A stretch of DNA of 7,538 nucleotides from Chloroflexota bacterium (GCA_024223125.1 JAAEOP010000608.1:1-7538); one strand, 5' to 3'. Positions 1-6,999 are shown, counted from the first letter of the stretch. The notes: generated by a model not told the origin, from the sequence alone. Numbers and translations are program-made.

Positions 1-2430
1 ATGTTGTTAGAACCAGATGGCAGCACATTCCGCACGGCCGTCGCCATGGGCGACTATGTAGAAGCCTTAAAAGCTAATCCCATTCTCATGGGTCAGGGTA
101 TCACTGGCAATATTGCCCAAAGTGGTCAGGCCGAGTTTGTCAATTATCCTTACCGCGATCCTCGCTCCATCCATCTGACCGGCACACCTAACCCTGGCGA
201 AGATAATGAAGGGTTTATGGCTGCGCCACTGGTTATTCACGGCCGAGTAACAGGCATCATATTAATGTGGCGGCCGCATACAGAAGGCTTGTTTACGCAG
301 GCAGAATTGAACTTCCTGGTTAGTGTGGCCCGGCAAGTTGTCAGCGCCATTGAAAGCGGCCGTCTCTATCTGGAATCACAACGCCGAGTCAATGAGATGG
401 CGGCTTTGTCTGAGGTGGGACGGGATATTTCAGCCACGCTGGACCTCCAGGAATTGATGGAGAAAATTGTCGCCCACGCCCGTCACTTGCTGCTGGCTCA
501 TACCAGTGCAGTTTATTTATTGCAGCCTGACAGCCGTACCCTCAAACCCATCGCCGCCAGTGGTGAGGTTGCCCATGCAGTGAAAGCCTTCCCCACCCAG
601 GTTGGCCTGGGCTTTGTCGGCCACATCGTGCAAACCGCCACTGCCGACAGCATTAAAGATATGACCAAAGACCCACGTATCATCCACCTCAAAGGTACCA
701 ATAAGATTCAGGCCGGAGAAAAACTACTAGGGGTCCCTCTCATCTTCCAAGAAAAAGCTATCGGGGCTATGGTCGTTTGGCGCGGGTCAGATGATCAAGT
801 GTTTACCGACGTCGAACTAGATTTTCTGGTGGGCCTGTCCCGGCAAGCCGTTATTGCCATTGAAAATGCGCGTCTATTTAATGAAGCGTATGAAGCCCGC
901 ACGGCTGCCGAAGCAGCCAACCAGGCCAAAAGCGCCTTCCTGGCCAATATGAGCCACGAACTGCGTACCCCCCTCAACGCCATCATCGGCTTTACTCGTC
1001 TGGCAAAACGGCGCGGCAGCGAGAGCCTGCCCGAAAAACAAGTAGCCAACCTGGACAAAGTGTTGATCAGCGCCGAACATTTATTGGGACTCATCAATAC
1101 CATTTTAGATATTGCCAAAATTGAAGCCGGCCATATGGATGTGCAGATCGGCGCGTTTAACCTGGAACCCATTGTAGACCTCTGTTTGCACACCACTTTA
1201 CCGATGCTTAAGCAAGATCAAATTTCGCTACTGAAAGAAATCGACCCAGATATACCACAGTTGTTTACTGACCAGGATAAAGTAAAGCAGATTTTGCTCA
1301 ATTTACTTGGCAACGCGGCCAAATTCACCCACAAAGGGCAAATCACAGTAAAGGCTAACTTCCAGGACGGAATGCTGGTCGTATCGATAATAGATACGGG
1401 CATCGGCATTTCTAAAGAAGCGTTGAGTGTTATTTTTGATGAGTTTCAACAGGCAGACAGCAGCACAACCCGGCAGTACGGCGGCACAGGTTTAGGACTG
1501 GCTATTAGTTTACATCTGTCTCGATTGTTGGGCGGCGAGATGACGGCGCATAGTGAACCAAGCGTAGGCTCTACTTTTACCTTCTCCATTCCCGTCCGCT
1601 ATACCGATAAGTTAGAAGCAGACACATTGATCTGGCCAGAAAAACATTCACTAGCGGCCAACAGCGACAGACCCCTCGTCTTAGCTATTGATGACAACCC
1701 GGATGTCGTTTATCTGCTAAAAGAAAATTTAAGCGAGGCCGGCTATCAGGTTGTGGGCGCATTAGGAGGCGAGGAAGGGGTACAAAAGGCGAAGGTATTA
1801 CGGCCGTTTGCCATTATCCTGGATATTATGATGCCGCATAAAGACGGTTGGCAAGTCTTGCACGATTTGAAAACAGACCCCATCACCCGTGACATTCCGG
1901 TGGTGATGTTGACCATTATTGATAAAAAAGATTTAGGCTACCGTCTGGGCGCATCTGATTATTTGGTAAAGCCGCTAGATGGTGACTCGGTGCTGGCGGC
2001 GCTTAACCGGCTGCCCCATCTCACAACCAAAACGCCTACCCGCCTGTTGGTGGTAGATGACGATCCCCAGGTAGCCGACATGGTAACGCAAATGTTGGAA
2101 GAAACAGCCTATGAAGTAGAAACGGCCATAGATGGTCAAATCGCCCTCGAAACCATCAATCAAAATCCACCTGATATTGTACTGCTAGATTTAATGATGC
2201 CCCGTTTGGACGGCTTTGACGTGCTGCAAGCCCTCCAGCAACATCCCCAACACCGGCACATCCCCATCATCGTCCTCACCGCCAAAACCCTGACCCGCAG
2301 TGAAAAACAATACCTGACCAACACCGTCACCCAAATCATTTATAAACAAGGATCAAAGGAAGCGTTGTTAATTGACGAATTACAACAAGCCCTGAGACAA
2401 TACACGTCGGATAGACCAACATTTAACTAA
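1..2430 (+). CDS. Hybrid histidine kinase, GAF-GAF-HisKA-HATPase-REC-REC (5' end outside window)
   Basis: Cytoplasmic sensor kinase that should autophosphorylate on histidine and pass phosphate to two attached receivers. Residues 1-120 are a GAF domain lacking its first strands, so the ATG at base 1 is probably internal and the gene probably begins upstream. A second GAF spans about 135-293. The two GAFs look like diverged duplicates: both carry DPR-x-IHL and end in a VxxAIExxRL helix. HisKA has H319 in MSHELRTPLN. The ATPase domain has N434/N438 (N box), DTGIGI 465-470 (G1), FDEFQQ 479-484 and GGTGLGLA 494-501 (G2). Receiver 1 has D564/D565, phospho-site D608, T638 and K657. Receiver 2 has D686/D687, D730, T760 and K782; its usual K-P is K-Q, a variation seen in terminal receivers. 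No membrane segment is visible. A hairpin and a receiver gene follow 57 bp downstream, so co-transcription is likely. The ligand is unknown. Confidence 0.93.
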   Translation: MLLEPDGSTFRTAVAMGDYVEALKANPILMGQGITGNIAQSGQAEFVNYPYRDPRSIHLTGTPNPGEDNEGFMAAPLVIHGRVTGIILMWRPHTEGLFTQAELNFLVSVARQVVSAIESGRLYLESQRRVNEMAALSEVGRDISATLDLQELMEKIVAHARHLLLAHTSAVYLLQPDSRTLKPIAASGEVAHAVKAFPTQVGLGFVGHIVQTATADSIKDMTKDPRIIHLKGTNKIQAGEKLLGVPLIFQEKAIGAMVVWRGSDDQVFTDVELDFLVGLSRQAVIAIENARLFNEAYEARTAAEAANQAKSAFLANMSHELRTPLNAIIGFTRLAKRRGSESLPEKQVANLDKVLISAEHLLGLINTILDIAKIEAGHMDVQIGAFNLEPIVDLCLHTTLPMLKQDQISLLKEIDPDIPQLFTDQDKVKQILLNLLGNAAKFTHKGQITVKANFQDGMLVVSIIDTGIGISKEALSVIFDEFQQADSSTTRQYGGTGLGLAISLHLSRLLGGEMTAHSEPSVGSTFTFSIPVRYTDKLEADTLIWPEKHSLAANSDRPLVLAIDDNPDVVYLLKENLSEAGYQVVGALGGEEGVQKAKVLRPFAIILDIMMPHKDGWQVLHDLKTDPITRDIPVVMLTIIDKKDLGYRLGASDYLVKPLDGDSVLAALNRLPHLTTKTPTRLLVVDDDPQVADMVTQMLEETAYEVETAIDGQIALETINQNPPDIVLLDLMMPRLDGFDVLQALQQHPQHRHIPIIVLTAKTLTRSEKQYLTNTVTQIIYKQGSKEALLIDELQQALRQYTSDRPTFN

Positions 2431-2441
2431 ATGAGATTGGA

Positions 2442-2472
2442 GAGATTGGAGATTGGGCTAATCTCTAATCTC
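2442..2472. repeat. GATTGG-family hairpin, copy 1
   Basis: The arm gagattggagatt (2442-2454) pairs with aatctctaatctc (2460-2472) around a 5-nt loop. It makes 13 pairs, one of them G-U in RNA. It lies between the kinase stop codon and the receiver start. A second copy sits at 4225-4263. There is no T-run after it, so it is not a classical intrinsic terminator. It could stabilise or attenuate the transcript, or simply be a dispersed repeat. Confidence 0.7.
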
Positions 2473-2476
2473 AGTC

Positions 2477-2480
2477 AGGA
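2477..2480 (+). promoter_or_regulatory. Ribosome binding site that sets the receiver gene start
   Basis: AGGA lies 7 nt before the ATG at 2488. The frame is open back to an ATG at 2431, but those 19 extra codons read through the GATTGG hairpin and have no receiver homology. The start at 2488 is therefore preferred. Confidence 0.65.
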
Positions 2481-2487
2481 ACCATTC

Positions 2488-2850
2488 ATGAAAAAAATCT
2501 TAATCATCGAAGATGCACCCTTAAATACGGAACTATTAGTGCAATTGTTAGAAGATGATTACCAACTACTCGTGGCCGAAGATGGTGTGGTCGGGGTAGA
2601 GTTAACCCACCGGGAGCTGCCCGATCTGATCATCATGGATATGTCCCTGCCCATTATGGACGGCTGGGAAGCCACCCGTCAAATTAAGGCCGACGCCAGT
2701 ACCAGCCATATCCCTGTCATTGGCCTGTCTGCCCACGCCATGAGCGGCGATGATGAAAAAGCGTTCGCCGCCGGCTGTGACGATTATCTGACCAAACCGG
2801 TAGACTTTAACCGACTCTATGAGGCCTTAGACCGGCATTTGAATGGGTGA
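2488..2850 (+). CDS. Single-domain response regulator (CheY/DivK-like receiver)
   Basis: A 120-residue stand-alone receiver domain with no output domain. It likely acts as a phosphate shuttle or as an allosteric partner for kinases encoded beside it. The protein begins MKKILIIEDAP. It has acidic pocket E8/D9, phospho-acceptor D51 in IIMDMSLPIMDGW, switch residue S81 in GLSAHAM and K103 in YLTKPVD. The length matches a complete receiver (usually 115-125 residues). It follows the hybrid kinase by 57 bp and lies upstream of a kinase remnant and a receiver-cyclase, so it probably belongs to the same signalling unit. The start at 2488 was chosen for its AGGA site and because the domain begins there. 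Which kinase phosphorylates it cannot be told from sequence. Confidence 0.92.
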   Translation: MKKILIIEDAPLNTELLVQLLEDDYQLLVAEDGVVGVELTHRELPDLIIMDMSLPIMDGWEATRQIKADASTSHIPVIGLSAHAMSGDDEKAFAAGCDDYLTKPVDFNRLYEALDRHLNG

Positions 2851-2853
2851 TTA

Positions 2854-2907
2854 GTAGCTGCGGTTTCTTACCGCGATTACGTAATCGCGGTAAGAGACCG
2901 TGGCTAC
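2854..2907. repeat. 54-bp nearly loopless palindrome
   Basis: Bases 2866-2895 are a perfect 30-bp palindrome centred between 2880 and 2881 (core ccgcgattac/gtaatcgcgg). It extends to 27-bp arms (2854-2880 and 2881-2907) that match at 24 of 27 positions. All three mismatches would be G-U pairs in RNA, so a transcript could fold into one long hairpin. The ends read GTAGC and GCTAC. It starts 3 bp after the receiver stop and ends 22 bp before the kinase remnant. No clear target duplication was found. It resembles REPIN or MITE-type dispersed repeats; a transcript-end hairpin is an alternative, but no T-run follows. Confidence 0.8.
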
Positions 2908-3844
2908 AGCATCCAAAAACATTATCTGAATGTCTATAGAACTCAGCGGCTACAAGATCCAAGAGAAGCTGTACGAGAGCAAACGCTCAGTCGTGTATCG
3001 TGGCTTGTCAAATGGGGGAAACCGGGCGGTCATCCTCAAAATATTGCAGCCGACACAGGCCATCGTCGCCGGACTTATCATCCCCCTGACTGAAAATTAC
3101 AAGCTGGCTGTTTTTGATGTGCCTCAAAATTCAGAATATTGCTTTGCCCATGATCGCATTCAGCAAGCTGCCTACGCGCTCATCCCTGAAAACGAAAAGC
3201 CAATTCTCCATCACACCATCGGCCAGCATTTGCAGCAAACAGCCGCCGCCCCATCCCCAGACATCCCTATCTTCACCATTGTCAATCATCTCAATTTGGG
3301 ACAATCACAGTTGACAACGGTCGCCAAGCGGCAAAATCTGGCCGCGCTTAATCTGGAAACGGGTCAAAAAGCATTACAATCTGTGGCCTACCAACCGGCT
3401 CTGGATTATTTGCAGCAAGGCATCCATTTATTGCCCAACGATGCCTGGGAAAATCAGTATGATCTGGCGCTCAATTTGTACAACACTGCCGTTCTGGCAG
3501 CCTTCCTCACTGGAAATTATGAGGAAATGGAACGATTAGCAGCGATGATATTAACACACGGCCGTACCCTACTCGACCAGATCACCGCTTACGACACAAA
3601 AACCCAGGCGTACACCCACCAAAATCTGCTCAATGAAGCGATTGACGCCGCCCTGCCTCTGCTAAAAAAGTTAGGGGTCAACCTGCCCCGCCACCCCAAC
3701 CGCCGTCATTTACTTAGCGCCATCCTCAAAACCCGGCTGCTCCTGCGCGGGCACACCCAGGAAAGCATACTCAACATTACCACAGATCAGAATAAGGCAC
3801 GGCAAATATTGTTAAATTTACTCAGCAACGCAGCCAAATTCACA

Positions 3845-3939
3845 GTAATCATTCACTCTCCCAAGGTGCCCGGCACTTATAAACGAGTGTGCTACTCCAG
3901 TAGACTTGGTAATGAAGTGCCGGGCACCTGAATGGTTAC
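3845..3939. mobile_element. 95-bp MITE (copy A) with 8-bp target duplication
   Basis: The ends are GTAATCATTCA (3845-3855) and TGAATGGTTAC (3929-3939), inverted repeats matching at 10 of 11 positions. Inside is a perfect 15-bp inverted repeat, aggtgcccggcactt at 3864-3878 and its complement at 3915-3929, around a 36-nt loop. The left side has an 8-nt spacer between terminal and inner repeats; the right side has none. Perfect direct repeats aattcaca flank it (3837-3844 and 3940-3947). It has no coding capacity. The insertion adds 103 bp (element plus one duplication) and frameshifts the histidine kinase remnant. Confidence 0.9.
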
Positions 3940-4224
3940 AATTCACAACGAGCGAGAGCATTAAGTTGCAAGCGGCCGTAGACGACAACTCCCTTACCAT
4001 CATTATCAGCGACACCGGGATTGGTATTGCCGCAGAAGCGATGTCCCGCATCTTTGGCGAGTTTCAACAAGCCGAAAGCACTACCCGCCAACAGTTCGGC
4101 GGCACAGGTCTCGGTCTGGCCATCAGTTGTAGTCTGGCTCGATTGTGGGGTGGGAATATTACGGCCGTGAGCGCCCTCGGTGAAGGCTCTACCTTTACCC
4201 TGACTCTACCGGTACAATATAGTC

Positions 4225-4263
4225 AGAGATTGGAGATTAGAGATTGGTCAATCTCCAATCTCT
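4225..4263. repeat. GATTGG-family hairpin, copy 2
   Basis: Perfect 14-bp inverted repeat: agagattggagatt at 4225-4238 pairs with aatctccaatctct at 4250-4263 around an 11-nt loop. The loop contains another agattgg unit, so other foldings are possible. It overlaps the 3' end of the kinase remnant, where the normal C-terminus (about TLPVQYSQ) runs into repeat-derived codons. It ends 29 bp before the cyclase start. It is the same family as the hairpin at 2442-2472. Confidence 0.75.
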
Positions 4264-4292
4264 CTAACTATCACATTTGGATGTAACGTAAG

Positions 4293-5336
4293 ATGGAAAA
4301 ACAACCCAAAATCCTTATTGTAGATGATGAACCCTTTAATGTAGATTACCTGGAACAAGAATTAGAAGACCTGCATTATGACACCGTTTCGGCCACCAAT
4401 GGGCAAGAAGCCTTGGCAAAAGTCATGACCGAATCCCCTGATGTCATTTTGCTAGACATCATGATGCCCATTATGGATGGCTTTGAGGTTCTCAGCCATC
4501 TCAAAAGCGACCCCTACACCCGCGACATTCCCGTCATCGTCATCTCGGCCGCTAACGACCTGACCCGCGTGGTAAAAGGGATTGAAATGGGGGCTGAAGA
4601 TTTCCTACCTAAACCCTTTGATCATGTCCTGCTGCGGGCACGCATCAGCGCCAGTCTGGAAAAAAAGCAGTGGCATGACCGTGAAAAATCGTACATTCAA
4701 CAAATAGAAGCTGAAAAAGCCCGCGCCGATGAACTACTGCGCGTCATTCTGCCGGAAGCGATCATAGATGAACTCAAGGCGACGAACCGGGTACGGCCGC
4801 GTCTCTATAACAATGTAGCCGTTATTTTCGCCGATGTTGTTAGCTTCACACCCTATTGTGATAGCCACTCCCTAAAAGAAATCGTTCACAATTTGCAGCA
4901 GATGATTGCCGTCTATGAAACGGCCGCGCTGGAATTCGATCTGCAAAAAATCAAGACGGATGGGGATTCATTTATGGCGGTGGCCGGGCTATTTTCCAAG
5001 TTAGATAACCCGGTTCTCAACTGTATACAATGTGGTTGGCAGATAATTGATTTGGCCGGCCGTTTACCTGACCCCTGGCAAATTCGGGTAGGCATTCATG
5101 TAGGGCCAGTGTTGGGCGCCATTTTGGGACACCGCCAATATCTGTTTGATGTCTGGGGGGATACTGTTAATACAGCCCAGCGCATTGAAAGCTATGGTGC
5201 CGCCAATGCTGTAAACCTGAGCCGGAATGCGTGGCTATCCGTTGCCGATCAAGTCCTCGGCGAATCCTCAGGCATGATTGAGGTTAAGGGAAAGGGGAGG
5301 TTGGAGATTTATCGGGCACGGACGTTGATCGTATGA
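4293..5336 (+). CDS. Response regulator with class III adenylate/guanylate cyclase output
   Basis: A 347-residue soluble protein predicted to make a cyclic nucleotide, most likely cAMP, under control of receiver phosphorylation. The receiver (about 5-122) has D11/D12, phospho-site D55 in LLDIMMPIMDGF, S85 and K107 in FLPKPFD. A charged helical linker (about 123-165) ends in the ADELLRVILPEAIIDEL segment typical of cyclase signalling helices. The catalytic domain (about 172-345) has metal-binding D181 (FADVVSFT) and D225 (KTDGDSFMA). Its purine-recognition pair is K219 and D286 (FDVWGDTVN), which favours ATP over GTP. N293 and R297 are the transition-state residues. All expected catalytic positions are present, and such domains work as homodimers. 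The start has only a weak ribosome site but fits the receiver N-terminus. It follows the kinase remnant by 6 bp, suggesting it was once the output of that operon. Confidence 0.94.
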   Translation: MEKQPKILIVDDEPFNVDYLEQELEDLHYDTVSATNGQEALAKVMTESPDVILLDIMMPIMDGFEVLSHLKSDPYTRDIPVIVISAANDLTRVVKGIEMGAEDFLPKPFDHVLLRARISASLEKKQWHDREKSYIQQIEAEKARADELLRVILPEAIIDELKATNRVRPRLYNNVAVIFADVVSFTPYCDSHSLKEIVHNLQQMIAVYETAALEFDLQKIKTDGDSFMAVAGLFSKLDNPVLNCIQCGWQIIDLAGRLPDPWQIRVGIHVGPVLGAILGHRQYLFDVWGDTVNTAQRIESYGAANAVNLSRNAWLSVADQVLGESSGMIEVKGKGRLEIYRARTLIV

Positions 5337-5337
5337 G

Positions 5338-5482
5338 CGTAATCCGTTATCCGTAAGTCAGCATACGGATAACGGATGTAACTGTACAGGTGCGACGCAC
5401 TTTTCCCAGAGTAATGTCAATGCCGCTGCTCTTTGCAAGTGCGTCGCACCTCTGGAAGCTGAATAGTTACTAACGGATTACG
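5338..5482. repeat. Hairpin between convergent genes, split by MITE copy B
   Basis: The left arm CGTAATCCGTTATCCGTA (5338-5355) is followed by an 8-nt loop (5356-5363). The right arm is now in two pieces, tacggataacggat (5364-5377) and tacg (5479-5482). Removing the inserted element and one copy of taacggat gives a perfect 18-bp inverted repeat. That 44-bp hairpin would begin 1 bp after the cyclase stop and end 2 bp before the protease stop codon, filling the gap between convergent genes. This suits a bidirectional transcript-end structure, although no T-run is present. Confidence 0.8.
5378..5470. mobile_element. 93-bp MITE (copy B) with 8-bp target duplication
   Basis: The ends are GTAACTGTACA (5378-5388) and TGAATAGTTAC (5460-5470), matching at 9 of 11 positions. 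The inner perfect 15-bp inverted repeat is aggtgcgacgcactt (5388-5402) and its complement (5437-5451), around a 34-nt loop. The one-sided 8-nt spacer lies on the right (5452-5459), so this copy is inverted relative to the one at 3845-3939. Perfect direct repeats taacggat flank it (5370-5377 and 5471-5478). It is non-coding and must be moved in trans. Confidence 0.9.
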
Positions 5483-5484
5483 AA

Positions 5485-6810
5485 TCACGGACTAGACGGC
5501 CGTACCTCCATCGTCACCGTCACATCAATCAACTCACCATCCCGAATCAACTTCAGTTCCACCGGTTTACCGATTTCCACGCGGGTCACAATATAACTCA
5601 ACAAATCTTCAAACTCATTCACCGGTTGATCATCAATCTGCACAATGACATCGCCGCCAATAGGCACATCAAAGCCATCAATATTCACCTGCGAATTGCT
5701 GCCGCGCAAACCAGCTTTAGAGGCCGGTCCGCCTTCCAGCACCTCATGCACCAACACACCCTGCTGATCCCGGTTCAACCCCATCGCCTCAGCCACATCA
5801 CTATGAATTGTGCCCCCAGATACGCCTAACCAGGGTGTTGCCACTTCCCCATTTTCAATCAATTGGGGCACAACGCGGTTCAAAATATCGGCCGGAACCG
5901 CATAGCCAACGCCGCCAAAGGAAGGCGCGAAAGAAAAGTTAGAGGGGTCATTCTGAATGGCCGTATTCACGCCAATCACTTCCCCATCCAAATTGAGCAG
6001 CGGGCCGCCAGAATTACCGGGGTTAATGGCCGCGTCCGTCTGAATGATGTTAGGAATGTTAAAGCGGGAACCACCCGGTGCAGTCGCCCCCGGCAGTGTG
6101 CGCCCTAAACCAGCTACGATGCCAGTAGACATAGAGCCATCTAGACCAAAAGGATTGCCGATGGTAGCCACTAACTGCCCCACTTCTAAGCTGGCAGAAT
6201 CGCCAATGAGCACTGGAAACAGTCTGGTAGCCTCAACATCCACCTTAATGACAGCCAGATCAGAACCGGGGTCAGTGCCCACAATCTCGGCCTCAACATC
6301 GCTGCCATCGGCAAAAACGACCGTAATTTTTTGGGCGCCAACCACGACATGATTGTTGGTAACAATATGCCCTTCTTTGTCAATGACAAACCCTGAACCT
6401 TGCCCAGATGAGGGGATATCTGGCAAATCTTCGGGGTCAAAACCTTCCGGCAGATCTTCTAAATAGTCATCAAAATCATCCCCTTCATGTTCGGGAATAT
6501 CAGGGATAATTTGCTCTAGTTGAAAAGCAGAACTTTCACCGATGACCTGGATGTTAACAACGGCTGGGTTGACACGTTTATAAATATCAATGTAGGTCAG
6601 TTCAGTTACAACGTCATCATCTGATTGGGCGATTATGTTATTGGTCTGGCTTGTTTGAGGCAAAGGGGCGGCTACTTCTACGATGCCATCTTCGGCCGTG
6701 TTCTCGGCCGCCGACAACACCGAAGGTGCATCCTGAGCAAACCCAGAACAGCCAACTGTGAGAATAGTTAAAATGATTAAGAGCATGGGTACTGATGTTA
6801 TCTTTTTCAA
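5485..6810 (-). CDS. htrA: HtrA/Deg-type serine protease with one PDZ domain, probable lipoprotein
   Basis: Exported quality-control protease of the trypsin-like S1C family, 441 residues from the chosen TTG start. The N-terminus MKKITSVPML plus a hydrophobic run ends in LTVGC (C21), a slightly imperfect lipobox (T at -3), so membrane anchoring outside the cytoplasm is likely. A low-complexity stretch (about 25-65) and a very acidic insert (about 105-131, rich in D/E) precede the protease core. The catalytic triad is H154 (TNNHVV), D184 (GSDLAVIK) and S267 (NPGNSGGP). A single PDZ domain spans about 325-435 and should bind substrate C-termini or regulate activity, as in DegS-like members. The frame is open to an ATG at 6883-6885, but that adds 25 residues that would bury the signal peptide. 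TTG has GGAGG 7 nt upstream. It is convergent with the cyclase and divergent from the methyltransferase. Family membership is very secure; the exact Deg subtype is not. Confidence 0.95.
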   Translation of the reverse strand: MKKITSVPMLLIILTILTVGCSGFAQDAPSVLSAAENTAEDGIVEVAAPLPQTSQTNNIIAQSDDDVVTELTYIDIYKRVNPAVVNIQVIGESSAFQLEQIIPDIPEHEGDDFDDYLEDLPEGFDPEDLPDIPSSGQGSGFVIDKEGHIVTNNHVVVGAQKITVVFADGSDVEAEIVGTDPGSDLAVIKVDVEATRLFPVLIGDSASLEVGQLVATIGNPFGLDGSMSTGIVAGLGRTLPGATAPGGSRFNIPNIIQTDAAINPGNSGGPLLNLDGEVIGVNTAIQNDPSNFSFAPSFGGVGYAVPADILNRVVPQLIENGEVATPWLGVSGGTIHSDVAEAMGLNRDQQGVLVHEVLEGGPASKAGLRGSNSQVNIDGFDVPIGGDVIVQIDDQPVNEFEDLLSYIVTRVEIGKPVELKLIRDGELIDVTVTMEVRPSSP

Positions 6811-6817
6811 TGGGATT

Positions 6818-6822
6818 CCTCC
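6818..6822 (-). promoter_or_regulatory. Strong ribosome binding site supporting a TTG start for the protease
   Basis: The minus strand reads GGAGG followed by 7 nt (aatccca) and then TTG-AAA-AAG. The product then starts M-K-K and leads straight into the hydrophobic signal segment. No comparable site precedes the upstream in-frame ATG at 6885. Confidence 0.75.
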
Positions 6823-6901
6823 ATCCTTGATTATGTCTCTTTTGTAAATAGTGGTTGGTGGCTGGTAGATAGTACAAGCAGTCATCCATTACCCACATTT
6901 T

Positions 6902-6930
6902 AATTTACCAATTTTCCACCAAGTTTGTAA
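6902..6930 (-). promoter_or_regulatory. Candidate promoter for the protease gene (weak)
   Basis: On the minus strand, TTACAA (6930-6925) and TAAATT (6907-6902) are 17 nt apart, each matching 4 of 6 consensus bases of a housekeeping-type promoter. It lies in the AT-rich part of the gap between the protease and methyltransferase genes, about 90 nt before the TTG start. AT-rich DNA gives such matches by chance, so this is only a candidate. Confidence 0.25.
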
Positions 6931-6999
6931 AAAAAGTATGAATGTAACTTTATATGACAGTGAGAGAATTGGACACGATTTAATATGTGATTTTCATTT

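Larger units (their letters stand above)
2930..4286 (+). pseudogene. Remnant of a giant Ser/Thr kinase-ATPase-TPR-histidine kinase, disrupted by a MITE
   Basis: It is recognisable as the large kinase family with an N-terminal protein kinase lobe, AAA ATPase, TPR-like region, GAF and histidine kinase. Residues 1-40 are only the start of the kinase lobe (GYKIQEKLYESKRSVVYRG). The text then jumps near residue 42 to the ATPase C-terminus (CFAHDRIQQAAYALIPE, 71-87) and a helical TPR-like stretch to about 280. It jumps again to an N box (DQNKARQILLNLLSNAAKFT, 286-305), so GAF and HisKA are missing. A 95-bp MITE then shifts the frame to an early stop at 3929-3931. Homology resumes at 3948 one frame over: DTGIGI, GEFQQAE, GGTGLGLAI. 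Removing 103 bp joins the frames into 417 codons. The last 20 or so residues read through a repeat hairpin. With most of the kinase lobe, the ATP-binding part of the AAA domain and the phospho-histidine lost, it should be inactive. An assembly collapse between paralogues could mimic the deletions. Confidence 0.85.

Noticed and set aside
1..3. ATG at the first base as the true start of the hybrid kinase
   Set aside because: The first GAF domain lacks its opening strands, so the frame very likely continues upstream of the window.
2431..2487. N-terminal 19-codon extension of the receiver protein
   Set aside because: It is translated from the GATTGG hairpin, has no receiver homology, and a good AGGA site precedes the ATG at 2488.
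2854..2907. Intrinsic transcription terminator
   Set aside because: The stem is strong but no T-run follows on either strand; a dispersed palindrome or mRNA-end structure fits better.
3906..4286. Independent small gene for a histidine-kinase-like ATPase domain
   Set aside because: Its first codons come from the MITE and its homology starts only at 3948, continuing the upstream frame; it is the second half of the disrupted kinase.
5338..5482. CRISPR-like or tandem repeat array
   Set aside because: The repeats are inverted, not evenly spaced direct repeats, and are fully explained by a hairpin split by one MITE.
6186..6440. Overlapping minus-strand open frame inside the protease gene
   Set aside because: It is in another frame of a clearly conserved protease coding sequence and shows no recognisable domain or ribosome site.
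6811..6885. 25-residue N-terminal extension of the HtrA protease to the ATG at 6885
   Set aside because: It would place polar residues before the signal peptide; the TTG at 6810 has GGAGG upstream and gives M-K-K plus a hydrophobic segment.
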